IMG/VR virus record: IMGVR_UViG_3300028859_000009
Span: 62,001 to 126,000 of that record
DNA: 64,000 nt
Strand: one strand, 5' to 3'
Source: a virus
The notes under the pieces were generated by a model. The model saw only the letters and a program-made list of their open reading frames with translations. It was not told the DNA's origin and searched no databases. This document shows positions 43,677 through 51,738 of the stretch, one piece after another (position 1 is the first letter of the stretch; each line of letters starts with the position of its first letter). The position numbers and the translations under genes were made by a program.

Positions 43677-43990
43677 AAATTAAATTTATTTGATTGTATT
43701 ATATATTCTAATTCATCTTTATTTTTTGATATATATTTTATTTCATCTAATGACATATTTCTTTCATTGTGTGAGAAATATTTTTCTAAATTTTTTGGTA
43801 TTTCTTCATAATGTATCACATATGGCTGCATGAATTCTGTGTCATATCTAATATATTCACCTATATTATTTGATGTAAAAGTAATAATTTCAGAATCCGA
43901 ATATGACTCTGATTCATTACACACTACCAAATCTCCAATTTCTGGCTCATCTTTACAAATTTCTTCAAATAATTTAAAATTAGTTATCAT
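43673..43990 (-). CDS. cassette protein, GDxVxC family, copy A
   Basis: MITNFKLFEEICKDEPEIGDLVVCNES at the start and ELEYIIQSNKFNL at the end. The sequence is a clear paralogue of the gene at 44350-44664. It overlaps the ankyrin gene with an ATGA junction. The GDLVVC ... FTSNNIGEYIRYD core suggests a small beta-barrel; function is unknown. Confidence 0.65.
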   Translation of the reverse strand: MITNFKLFEEICKDEPEIGDLVVCNESESYSDSEIITFTSNNIGEYIRYDTEFMQPYVIHYEEIPKNLEKYFSHNERNMSLDEIKYISKNKDELEYIIQSNKFNL

Positions 43991-44014
43991 AAATTAAATT
44001 TTTTTATATTATTA

Positions 44015-44353
44015 TTAAAATTCAATTTCATCATAATAATCTTGAATTTCTTCTGGTGTGCATACTAATTTACCCATAAATATATTATTATCATAGCTTT
44101 CTGATGTTGGGTACGGATACCATGTATAAGAATTTTCATACTCTGGATGTTTTACTATTGTAATTGTTTCTAAATCTGTGAAATTATCTCTAGCTGTAAA
44201 AACTTTATTCTTACGAAGTCTAATCCAATCTTTAATTATAATCTCTGGCATTCCAATTTTTTTCAGAGATATATAAAAATCTGGCATTTTTACAGGCATA
44301 TTCCAAAGTAATTTTTTATCAGAATCTTCAAATTTTTTAAAATTAGTTATCAT
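44015..44353 (-). CDS. cassette protein (112 aa)
   Basis: It starts MITNFKKFEDSDKK and ends YYDEIEF, so only the N-terminal signature is present. The body has NKVFTARDNFTDLETITIVKHPEYENSYTWYPYP. It overlaps the next cassette by four bases. No family is recognised. Confidence 0.6.
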   Translation of the reverse strand: MITNFKKFEDSDKKLLWNMPVKMPDFYISLKKIGMPEIIIKDWIRLRKNKVFTARDNFTDLETITIVKHPEYENSYTWYPYPTSESYDNNIFMGKLVCTPEEIQDYYDEIEF

Positions 44354-44664
44354 AAATTAAATTTATTTGATTGTATTATATATTCTAATTCATCTTTATT
44401 TTTAGACCAATATTTTATTTCATCAATTGACATATTTCTTTCATCATCACCTGAAAAATAACTTTTCATATTTTTTGGTGTATAATCATATTTTATTATA
44501 TAAGGATAAGCCTCTCCGTCATCATATCTAATAAATTTACCGATATTAGTTGATGTAAATATAGTATTAATATCAGCATAGTCTACTTCTTCACATATAA
44601 CAAAATCTCCAATTTCTATTGATTTTTCGTTTATTGATTCAAATTTTTTAAAATTAGTTATCAT
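44350..44664 (-). CDS. cassette protein, GDxVxC family, copy B
   Basis: It starts MITNFKKFESINEKSIEIGDFVICEE and ends ELEYIIQSNKFNL. It matches copy A at 43673-43990 over nearly its whole length, with the last 50 bases almost identical, evidence of recent duplication or recombination. An ATATATAA box lies upstream; this is the first gene of the cassette operon. Confidence 0.65.
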   Translation of the reverse strand: MITNFKKFESINEKSIEIGDFVICEEVDYADINTIFTSTNIGKFIRYDDGEAYPYIIKYDYTPKNMKSYFSGDDERNMSIDEIKYWSKNKDELEYIIQSNKFNL

Positions 44665-44715
44665 ATTATTATATATAAAATATTTTTTAGAAAATAAATA
44701 TTAATATATATAATT

Positions 44716-45441
44716 ATGGAAAATTCTAATTTAACAAAGCAAGCAAAATCTGATATATTTTCTGAATTATATCCAATTATAAATTTTTATATAAATAAAG
44801 GTGCAACTCCGCAGTCATTAAAAAAATATTATAGAAATTCTAAAATGTTTAATGATATTTTAGATGATATAAAAAATAAAGGTTCTAATCTTATAACAGA
44901 TGATATTGAATATAAAAATTTAGTAAAAACTGTATTAAATGATATTTTAGATGATTTAATAGCAAAGCAAAAAGATGATGAATATAAAAACAAACAAATG
45001 AAGCACTTAAAGGAATTTAATTCATATGAATATAAAAATGAATCATTTGGATTGATTACATTATTCGCAATTGGTTTCTTTTTATATAAATTTTTAAAAA
45101 GTATACTTACTAATTATATGAGAAATAGAAATACAAAATTATTATTAACAATACTAAGTAAACTAAATAAATTAAAAGAAAAAGATAAAATACAAGTTAT
45201 TGATCTTTCTAATGTATATTATATAAGATTAAATTTTGATAATGATGAAGGTGGTATTAAAATGTCTAATTTTGATATTGAAGAAAGTGGCATCAAAATA
45301 TCAAAATTTAATGTTAATGAATGTGATATTAGAGTATTAAAAAATGAAAAAACTTTAGAAATATCAGAAGGTACAAATAAAATAAAAATAAATTTGACTA
45401 ATAATGAATATAATGAATTCTTAAAATTAATACAAAAATAA
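44716..45441 (+). CDS. membrane protein with internal signature motif, possible fusion
   Basis: The 241-residue frame has at residue 95 an internal ATG (44998) opening MKHLKEFNSYEYKNES, a copy of the N-terminal signature, followed by one membrane helix (LITLFAIGFFLYKFLKSIL). The frame may be a fusion of a 94-residue protein with a signature-bearing membrane protein, or have an alternative internal start. The plus-strand gene has an ATATATAA box and is the first of six. Confidence 0.6.
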   Translation: MENSNLTKQAKSDIFSELYPIINFYINKGATPQSLKKYYRNSKMFNDILDDIKNKGSNLITDDIEYKNLVKTVLNDILDDLIAKQKDDEYKNKQMKHLKEFNSYEYKNESFGLITLFAIGFFLYKFLKSILTNYMRNRNTKLLLTILSKLNKLKEKDKIQVIDLSNVYYIRLNFDNDEGGIKMSNFDIEESGIKISKFNVNECDIRVLKNEKTLEISEGTNKIKINLTNNEYNEFLKLIQK

Positions 45442-45455
45442 ATAAACAATATAAA

Positions 45456-45992
45456 ATGATAAATGAAATAAACAATATTAAAAAATTCACAGAATGGTTT
45501 CCGTTATATGAATTTCAAATACCTAATGTAAAATTAGATGAGTTCTTCTATAACATAAAATTATCAACTTCTAAATACACTAAAATTCTTGTTGATTATT
45601 TTAAAACATATGAACAATATATTGATTTAATGGATAAAAAGAAGCATCAATATAAGATTAATGATATGTCAGGCGATATTTTAGGTACTGAAAAAGTAGT
45701 TTTCAAATGTAGCATTTTTGATAAAGAAGATATTGAAAATATCAGAGAAAATTTAGTAACTTTTGCATTATCAGAATTTTATTCAGATATTCCTGATTCA
45801 TTAAATGTTTTTGGTATAATGATGAAACCTTTATCGTTTATTGATAAAGAAAAAGTTAAATATTCATTTCAGCAAACTATAACTTTTGATACAACAATAA
45901 ATGTTATATCAACATTAGGTAATATGGTATATGATAATGAATTTAATGGATATTATATTTGGACTGATAAAAAAGATAAATTAACTGAATGA
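45456..45992 (+). CDS. hypothetical protein (178 aa)
   Basis: The product begins MINEINNIKKFTEWFPLYE, partly like the signature motif, and is otherwise soluble and unrecognised. Its end overlaps the next gene by four bases. Confidence 0.55.
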   Translation: MINEINNIKKFTEWFPLYEFQIPNVKLDEFFYNIKLSTSKYTKILVDYFKTYEQYIDLMDKKKHQYKINDMSGDILGTEKVVFKCSIFDKEDIENIRENLVTFALSEFYSDIPDSLNVFGIMMKPLSFIDKEKVKYSFQQTITFDTTINVISTLGNMVYDNEFNGYYIWTDKKDKLTE

Positions 45993-46528
45993 TAATTAAA
46001 AGATTTTTTCAATTAAATGAAAATAATAGCGTTGATAATGATATAAAAAAGGTATTATCAAATAAAGATGATTTATATGCAAAAATTCTAAATTATATGA
46101 AATCACATTTAGATTATTATGATTTTGAAATTGAACTTGATCATCTTGGTGATGTTTGGAATCCTAATTTTTTAAGTGGTGGAGAATTAAATATTGAAAT
46201 TTTCGATAAAAATGAATCTAATGGTGATAATTATGAATTTAATGGTGAGGAATACCAAGCATTACTAGACGAAACAAATTTAACTAAGTCAGAAGTAACA
46301 AATATAATTAATGATTACAATGATTTATTATCATCTTTGACTGATTACTTAAAACAAATCAAAGTATTAAAAACAAATGAATATGCTGATTTTGCATATT
46401 TTGAAGATGATAATACACTTAATATATTGTATCTTGATGAAAAAGAAAGGGGAGATTATTATATTTTATCAAATAACGAATATAATGATTTCTTATTATA
46501 TATAGAATCAAAAAAATTTAATATTTAA
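45989..46528 (+). CDS. cassette protein with signature termini
   Basis: Begins MIIKRFFQLNENNSVDN (L-N-E site) and ends YIESKKFNI. The middle is acidic (ELDHLGDVWNPNFLSGGELNIEIFDKNE) and near its end has YYILSNNEYNDFLLYIE, resembling the end of the preceding membrane protein (LTNNEYNEFLKLIQK). No function is assigned. Confidence 0.6.
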   Translation: MIIKRFFQLNENNSVDNDIKKVLSNKDDLYAKILNYMKSHLDYYDFEIELDHLGDVWNPNFLSGGELNIEIFDKNESNGDNYEFNGEEYQALLDETNLTKSEVTNIINDYNDLLSSLTDYLKQIKVLKTNEYADFAYFEDDNTLNILYLDEKERGDYYILSNNEYNDFLLYIESKKFNI

Positions 46529-46530
46529 TT

Positions 46531-46785
46531 ATGATTGAAAAAGATATGCAAATCAAAGAGTTATACGATTTAAAACATATAAATGATAAAATAGAAACTG
46601 GATTTGATTATGAAGAAGAATTAATGACAAAATCATTATCAAATTTAATGTTTCAAAATGAAACTACTAGCTCATTTTTAGATAAGTTAAAAAAACTATT
46701 AATATATACTATAGAATCTAACTTAATTATACGAAATTTCTTTAATCCGACAATTTCAAAATATTACAATAAACATAATAATTAA
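46531..46785 (+). CDS. small hypothetical protein (84 aa)
   Basis: The product is helical and charged at its N-terminus with a more hydrophobic segment (LLIYTIESNLIIRNFF). It starts three bases after the preceding stop and so is part of the same operon. No family is recognised. Confidence 0.5.
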   Translation: MIEKDMQIKELYDLKHINDKIETGFDYEEELMTKSLSNLMFQNETTSSFLDKLKKLLIYTIESNLIIRNFFNPTISKYYNKHNN

Positions 46786-46790
46786 ATAAT

Positions 46791-47066
46791 ATGAAAATTA
46801 AAAAATTTGAAAAATACGAGCATAACATTGAACCAATAATATATGATCCAGAATATAAATTGATGAAAATTGATGAAAATGGAGACTCAAATGAAATTGA
46901 TATCAATGTAAATCCATTTGATTTAGATGAGATTGTTAGTTGTTATTTAGATATGAAAGGATATGATAATAATTTGTGGATAAAAAAAATAACAGAAGAA
47001 ATAGTAGACTTAAATATGATACCTGAAATAAAAATTCATCTATCTGCTAAAAAATTCAATATATAA
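46791..47066 (+). CDS. cassette protein with signature termini (91 aa)
   Basis: It begins MKIKKFEKYEHN and ends LSAKKFNI, so both signatures are present around a short acidic body. It is the last of the plus-strand cassette genes before the HAD-like gene. Function is unknown. Confidence 0.6.
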   Translation: MKIKKFEKYEHNIEPIIYDPEYKLMKIDENGDSNEIDINVNPFDLDEIVSCYLDMKGYDNNLWIKKITEEIVDLNMIPEIKIHLSAKKFNI

Positions 47067-47067
47067 T

Positions 47068-47098
47068 TTTTTTATTCAAAATAAAATTTGTATATTTG
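47068..47098 (+). promoter_or_regulatory. candidate Bacteroidota-type promoter
   Basis: TTTT at 47068-47071 and TATATTTG at 47091-47098 are 19 bp apart, 35 bases before the ATG at 47133. Confidence 0.5.
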
Positions 47099-47132
47099 TA
47101 TTCAAAATAATAACTCATTTAAAAAGTATATA

Positions 47133-47990
47133 ATGAATACAGAAGTAGAAAATTCAAAACATCAAAAATATTCTAAGATTAACGAAAAAATATTCAAATA
47201 TTATTCATTTGATATTGATGATAATTTGTTATACACCAATACAAAAATTATAATGGAGCATTTAGTGAATAATAAATGGATTGATGAAGAAGTAGATACA
47301 GCTATATTTTCTAAAATTAGAGGTACTGAAGGCTGGAGGTATAAACCAGGTGATGAATCATTTTCGAACTTTAGAGATTATGGGCATCTTAAAGATGAAA
47401 CTTTCATTATTGATTTCAAATATGCTGTTATAAATAAGAAATTTGGACCATCTTGGACAAAGTTTCTTGAATGTTTAATAAATGGTAATATATTTTCTAT
47501 TATAACATCAAGAGGTCACTCACCAAAAAACATAAGAAAAGCTTTATATTGGCTTATATATGAATATGGATTAGACAATTTTAAAGATTTACAAATAAAA
47601 AATATAAACAAAAATATTAATTTTAAAGATCAAATGATAAAAAATCTTTTAAAATATCATAAAATTTTTAAAACTGAATCTCACCAAGTAATTGATTATT
47701 ATATTGAATTGTGTCCAATTTATACTATATCATCTAATTATTTTATAGAAAAATATGGTATAATGACAGCAGAAGAATCAAAGAAAAATGCTCTACAAGA
47801 TTTTAATGAAATAGTTAATAAATATGCAACTAAATTAGGTATAAATGTTAAATATGGATTTTCTGATGATGATCCTAAATTTGTTAAGGCTGCAATGGAT
47901 CAATTTTTAGAATTAAAATTATCAACTAAAAATGTAACATATTCTGTATTTGATACAGGTGGAGATAAAAAAATAAAAAAGGTATTGTAA
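47133..47990 (+). CDS. HAD-like phosphatase family protein
   Basis: The ATG at 47133 gives 285 residues; an earlier TTG reading starts inside the promoter. HAD motifs are FDIDDNLLYTNT (motif I, DxD), SIITSRGHSPKNI (motif II) and YGFSDDDPKFV (motif IV). HAD enzymes usually remove phosphate from small molecules or nucleic acid ends, so a role comparable to polynucleotide phosphatase or metabolite phosphatase is possible. A terminator follows. Confidence 0.7.
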   Translation: MNTEVENSKHQKYSKINEKIFKYYSFDIDDNLLYTNTKIIMEHLVNNKWIDEEVDTAIFSKIRGTEGWRYKPGDESFSNFRDYGHLKDETFIIDFKYAVINKKFGPSWTKFLECLINGNIFSIITSRGHSPKNIRKALYWLIYEYGLDNFKDLQIKNINKNINFKDQMIKNLLKYHKIFKTESHQVIDYYIELCPIYTISSNYFIEKYGIMTAEESKKNALQDFNEIVNKYATKLGINVKYGFSDDDPKFVKAAMDQFLELKLSTKNVTYSVFDTGGDKKIKKVL

Positions 47991-48004
47991 TAATTAATAT
48001 TCAC

Positions 48005-48037
48005 AAAAAAACCAACATTATTAATGTTGGTTTTTTT
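48005..48037. terminator. bidirectional terminator
   Basis: AAAAAAACCAACATTA pairs with TAATGTTGGTTTTTTT between convergent genes. Confidence 0.88.
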
Positions 48038-48054
48038 ATAAACTAATATTAAAA

Positions 48055-48195
48055 TTAGTTTTTACTATAATGTTCTCCCATTGTGATCAATTGAAAGCAC
48101 TCAGTAGGCGTGATACCATTTTTTTCTGCATATTCTGCAATATTTGATCCAGTTGAAACATACTCATTGTAGAAAGAAATTAATTGTTTGTTCAT
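48055..48195 (-). CDS. 46-aa small helical protein
   Basis: The product MNKQLISFYNEYVSTGSNI continues AEYAEKNGITPTECFQLITMG, a helix-turn-helix-like pattern. It has its own strong promoter (48236-48265, minus strand) and a terminator. Short DNA- or protein-binding phage factors look like this. The function is unknown. Confidence 0.6.
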   Translation of the reverse strand: MNKQLISFYNEYVSTGSNIAEYAEKNGITPTECFQLITMGEHYSKN

Positions 48196-48235
48196 TTGTT
48201 TAATTTTTAAATTTGTTTATAATTTTGATTGAATA

Positions 48236-48265
48236 CAAAGATATAAAAAAATCTGAACTACACAA
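48236..48265 (-). promoter_or_regulatory. Bacteroidota-type promoter
   Basis: On the minus strand TTG (48263-48265) and TATCTTTG (48236-48243) are 19 bp apart, upstream of the 46-residue gene. It is embedded within the terminator hairpin of the preceding operon. Confidence 0.72.
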
Positions 48266-48282
48266 GTAATTCAGATTTTTTT
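48245..48282 (-). terminator. terminator of the IF-3/PepF operon
   Basis: AAAAAAATCTGAA and TTCAGATTTTTTT form a 13-bp stem just downstream of the 82-residue gene, overlapping a promoter for the next gene. Confidence 0.8.
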
Positions 48283-48284
48283 TG

Positions 48285-48533
48285 TTAAATGTTATGTTCT
48301 ATCTCTAATAATTTATTTTTTCTATATTCTATAATTCCAATAAACCAATTTTTATATGATAGTCCATTAACATCTTGATATATTGTGAAAGAAATCTGTC
48401 TACCATTATCATCTTTTATAATTATACGTTCACTATATGAACTATCTACAATAGAATATATTTTTCCTACTGTTACTGATGAAATACCATAATCATTATC
48501 ATGACAATATAATTTATCTCCAATTTTTATCAT
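48285..48533 (-). CDS. small beta-barrel-like protein (82 aa)
   Basis: The product (IKIGDKLYCHDNDYG ... VTVGKIYSIVDSS ... IIIKDDNGRQISF) has a KOW/SH3-like repeat pattern and ends YRKNKLLEIEHNI, a variant of the C-terminal tag. It overlaps pepF by four bases and closes the operon. Function is unknown. Confidence 0.62.
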   Translation of the reverse strand: MIKIGDKLYCHDNDYGISSVTVGKIYSIVDSSYSERIIIKDDNGRQISFTIYQDVNGLSYKNWFIGIIEYRKNKLLEIEHNI

Positions 48534-50329
48534 TTCAATAAAGATTTTAGTTCTTCCAAATATTCCGAGAATTGTTTAAATGCATCCTTATAACATTCTC
48601 CATCGGTCAAATCTATACCAGCCTTTTTCAACAAATCTACAGGATAATCACTACTACCAGATTTCAATAGTTCCATATATTTTTCTAATTGTTCTTTATC
48701 TCCATTCAAAATTCTTGTTGAAAGAATAACTGCAGAAATAAAACTTGTTGAATATTGGAATACATAAAAATCATAATAGAAATGTGGAATACGTGACCAT
48801 TCATTTGCATACAATTTATCAATTTTAATAATATTTTTATCTTCACCATGATACTTTTTAAGTAATTCATAATATTTATCATTCATCAATGATGCTGTTA
48901 AAACTTCATCATTTTCTACTGATTCATACATAAATTTTTCAAATTCAGCAAACATAGTTTGTCTGAATACAGTTGTTCTAAAATGTTCAATATAATTATT
49001 CAACAAGAAAATTTTCAATTGTTTATCATCTGTTGTAGTCAACATATGATTAAGTAACAAAAGTTCATTTGTTGTTGATGCAATTTCAGCAATAAATGTT
49101 GAATAACTTGATTTATTATAAGGTTGATTAGCATTACTTAATATAGAATGTCCAGCATGTCCTGCTTCATGAAGAAGAGTTGAAACATCATCATATTTAT
49201 CTTTATAATTCAATAAAATATAAGGATGAACATCGTACACAGATCCATTCATATATGCACCAGTATCTTTAAATTGATTTGGATATACATCTATCCAACT
49301 TTCACTGATTGCTCTTTTCATAATATTAGTATATTCATTTCCAAGAATTGAGGTTGATTCTATAAGTAATTTTTTAGCGTTATCATATGAATATTTGTAA
49401 TCTACATCATTCACAATGGGGTTATATAAATCATAATAATTCAATTCATCATAATTTAATATATCTTTTCTAAAATTAAGATAATCAAACATTTTATCAA
49501 GATTATTGGATACATTTTCAATTAAACCATCATAAATAGATATAGGAATATTTTCTGATGATAAAGAATTATCTAAAGATGATTTATAATTTCTAATTTT
49601 ACTTTCTGTTGCAGAACTCTTAATGAATTTGAACATCAATTTAGATAATGTGTTCTTATATTCATCAAATGTTTTATAAAAAGTATCATAAACTAATTTA
49701 CGATCATCTCTATTGCTAGATTCAATTAATACTCTATAATTTCTATCATCAACTAATACTTCTTCTCCATTTGATAGTGTAATAGTTGAATATTTCAATT
49801 CAGTATTTTTAAAAATTGTATATACATCATTTGATGTTGAAAAAACATCAGAAATATTAGTTAAAAGTTCTTCTTCTATTTTAGATAAAATATGACTTTT
49901 ATTTTTTAATGTATCTTTAATATCAAAATGATAGACTTCTAAATCTTCACAAGATAATATATTTGAAATTATATCATCATTAAAATGAATAATTTCGTCT
50001 GTAATAAATTCGCATTTTGAACTAAATTTAACAGCAGCATCTTTTACTTTCTGAACCAATTTATCAGCATCTTCATTATTTTGTTCTTGATCTAAATACA
50101 TATTAGCATAACAAAAAAGCTTTGTTATCATTTTACTTGTCTTAGTTGACAAATCCAAACATTTCTTCAATTCTTTAGTATCTGTTAATTTACCATTAAA
50201 TAATACAATTTTTTTAGTATAATCTAAAATTTTATCACAATCTATATCAAATTCATCTTTATCTTTATAAATTTGTGTTAAATCCCATTTAAATTCATCC
50301 GAAATTTCATTTCTTAATTTTGTTTCCAT
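48530..50329 (-). CDS. pepF: oligoendopeptidase F (M3 family zinc peptidase)
   Basis: The 599-residue protein has the full M3B layout: an N-terminal helical region beginning EISDEFKWDLTQIYKDKDEF and the zinc motif LLHEAGHAGHS near residue 386 (HExxH), with downstream EIASTTNE supplying the third ligand. Length matches bacterial PepF (about 600). These cytoplasmic enzymes cut 7-17 residue peptides. It belongs to an operon with IF-3 and a hypothetical gene behind one strong promoter. A full-length intact PepF in a phage is unusual; it may recycle host peptides or remove signal or defence peptides. Confidence 0.93.
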   Translation of the reverse strand: METKLRNEISDEFKWDLTQIYKDKDEFDIDCDKILDYTKKIVLFNGKLTDTKELKKCLDLSTKTSKMITKLFCYANMYLDQEQNNEDADKLVQKVKDAAVKFSSKCEFITDEIIHFNDDIISNILSCEDLEVYHFDIKDTLKNKSHILSKIEEELLTNISDVFSTSNDVYTIFKNTELKYSTITLSNGEEVLVDDRNYRVLIESSNRDDRKLVYDTFYKTFDEYKNTLSKLMFKFIKSSATESKIRNYKSSLDNSLSSENIPISIYDGLIENVSNNLDKMFDYLNFRKDILNYDELNYYDLYNPIVNDVDYKYSYDNAKKLLIESTSILGNEYTNIMKRAISESWIDVYPNQFKDTGAYMNGSVYDVHPYILLNYKDKYDDVSTLLHEAGHAGHSILSNANQPYNKSSYSTFIAEIASTTNELLLLNHMLTTTDDKQLKIFLLNNYIEHFRTTVFRQTMFAEFEKFMYESVENDEVLTASLMNDKYYELLKKYHGEDKNIIKIDKLYANEWSRIPHFYYDFYVFQYSTSFISAVILSTRILNGDKEQLEKYMELLKSGSSDYPVDLLKKAGIDLTDGECYKDAFKQFSEYLEELKSLLK

Positions 50330-50332
50330 TTT

Positions 50333-51052
50333 TTATTTTATAATTGTTTGTATTTTAGCTGTTTGTATTTGATTTTGTAACCATTTATTTACTATATTCC
50401 GATATTTTATATTTTCTTTGAGTAATTCGATATCTTTTTTTGCTTCTTCGATTGCATCAGAATATTTGTTTTTATTAGTATTATATAAAAGCATAAGATC
50501 ATCATATAAGTCTATTTGTTGATGATCAGTATTATCTTTTTCAAATTTTAATGATTGATTAAGACATGATTCTATAGTATCATTATAAGTATACCATTTT
50601 TTTGATTTTATCCAATTTTTTGTATTATCATCTAATTGATTTGGTATTAATTCAATTTCTTGCATATTCGTTAAATCTATTAATTTTTTATTATTATCTT
50701 TTAACCATTTAGCATATTTTTCCATACTATTGACATTTTTTAAAACATCAGATATTTTAAGTCCAATTCCTAAATCATCAATTCCTAAATAGATTCTCAT
50801 AAATGTTAATGCTCCAGGATGTTCTGTTTCATTATCTTTCATAACGTTATAACAACCAGCAGGAACAACCCATTCATCAGATGGTAAACTTGAATAATGT
50901 GTAATAAAAATTTCTGCTTTACCTTCTTCAATTAATTCCTCAACTAAATTGGCATATTCTATTGATGTATGTCTAATAATTGATAATGATAAACCCTGTT
51001 CACTTTTTTTGGTTATTTTAATAATTGAATTGAGCATTTCTATCTTTTCCAT
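50333..51052 (-). CDS. hypothetical protein between infC and pepF
   Basis: The 239-residue protein has a helical N-terminus (SIIKITKKSEQGLSLSIIRHTSIEYANLVEELIEEGKAEIF), which looks like a winged-helix arrangement, and a coiled-coil C-terminus (DAIEEAKKDIELLKENI). No family is recognised. Close spacing (seven and three bases) places it in one operon with IF-3 and PepF. Confidence 0.6.
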   Translation of the reverse strand: MEKIEMLNSIIKITKKSEQGLSLSIIRHTSIEYANLVEELIEEGKAEIFITHYSSLPSDEWVVPAGCYNVMKDNETEHPGALTFMRIYLGIDDLGIGLKISDVLKNVNSMEKYAKWLKDNNKKLIDLTNMQEIELIPNQLDDNTKNWIKSKKWYTYNDTIESCLNQSLKFEKDNTDHQQIDLYDDLMLLYNTNKNKYSDAIEEAKKDIELLKENIKYRNIVNKWLQNQIQTAKIQTIIK

Positions 51053-51059
51053 AAATAAT

Positions 51060-51596
51060 TTATTTGTTTTTATTTGGTTTTATTGGTTTTATTATCATTT
51101 GCATTCTTTTACCTTCTAATTTTGGCATAGATTCTGCTGCTCCAACTCCATCTAATGCATCGACAAACTTCAATAGTTTGACTTTACCTTGATCTTGATA
51201 TATAATTTCTCTTCCTTTAAAAAATACTGATAATAATACTTTATCTCCACCCAATAAAAAAGTTTTAGCATTTTTTAATTTAAAATTAAAATCATGTTCA
51301 TCAATATTTGGAGTCATTCTAATTTCTTTAATATCAATTTGATTTTGTTTTTGAACTTTTTTTTGCTCTTTATCTTTTTTCTTTTTATCATAAAGAAATT
51401 TATCATAATCTACAATCTTGCATATAGAAATATTATTATTAGATGAAATTTCAACTAAGTCTAATTCCATTTCATCCGCAAGTCTAATGGCTTTTCTAGT
51501 GTCTAATACGCAATTTTCGACATTATCTCCTACTAATCTAACACTTTGACTAGTAATAAACCTATTTATTTTGTTTTGAGCTTCTTGTTTCTTCAT
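51060..51596 (-). CDS. infC: translation initiation factor IF-3
   Basis: The 178-residue protein has both IF-3 domains: the N-terminal VRLVGDNVENCVLDTRKAIRLADEMELDLVEISSN, the linker KIVDYDKFLYDKKKKDKEQKK, and the C-terminal IKEIRMTPNIDEHDFNFKLKNAKTFLLGGDKVLLSVFFKGRE ... PKLEGKRMQMIIKP. IF-3 binds the 30S subunit, prevents premature 50S joining and checks initiator tRNA and start codon. A phage copy could bias initiation toward phage mRNAs, which mostly lack Shine-Dalgarno sites. It is first in its operon, with a good promoter upstream. Confidence 0.95.
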   Translation of the reverse strand: MKKQEAQNKINRFITSQSVRLVGDNVENCVLDTRKAIRLADEMELDLVEISSNNNISICKIVDYDKFLYDKKKKDKEQKKVQKQNQIDIKEIRMTPNIDEHDFNFKLKNAKTFLLGGDKVLLSVFFKGREIIYQDQGKVKLLKFVDALDGVGAAESMPKLEGKRMQMIIKPIKPNKNK

Positions 51597-51616
51597 TTAT
51601 AATTTATTTATAGGTA

Positions 51617-51648
51617 CAAATATAATACAATTATTTGTATAAACCAAA
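51617..51648 (-). promoter_or_regulatory. Bacteroidota-type promoter of the IF-3 operon
   Basis: On the minus strand TTTG (51645-51648) and TATATTTG (51617-51624) are separated by 20 bp, about 20 bases before the infC ATG. Confidence 0.72.
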
Positions 51649-51738
51649 TTTCATTAATAATTTTTTATATATAACAACAATGAAAATAACTAAAATTCAA
51701 AATAATCAACCAATACAAGGAATTGGAATAATATTTTT

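Noticed and set aside
47088-47132. TTG start extending the HAD-like protein by 15 residues
   Set aside because: The TTG lies upstream of and within the TATATTTG box; the ATG at 47133 begins a normal HAD N-terminus.
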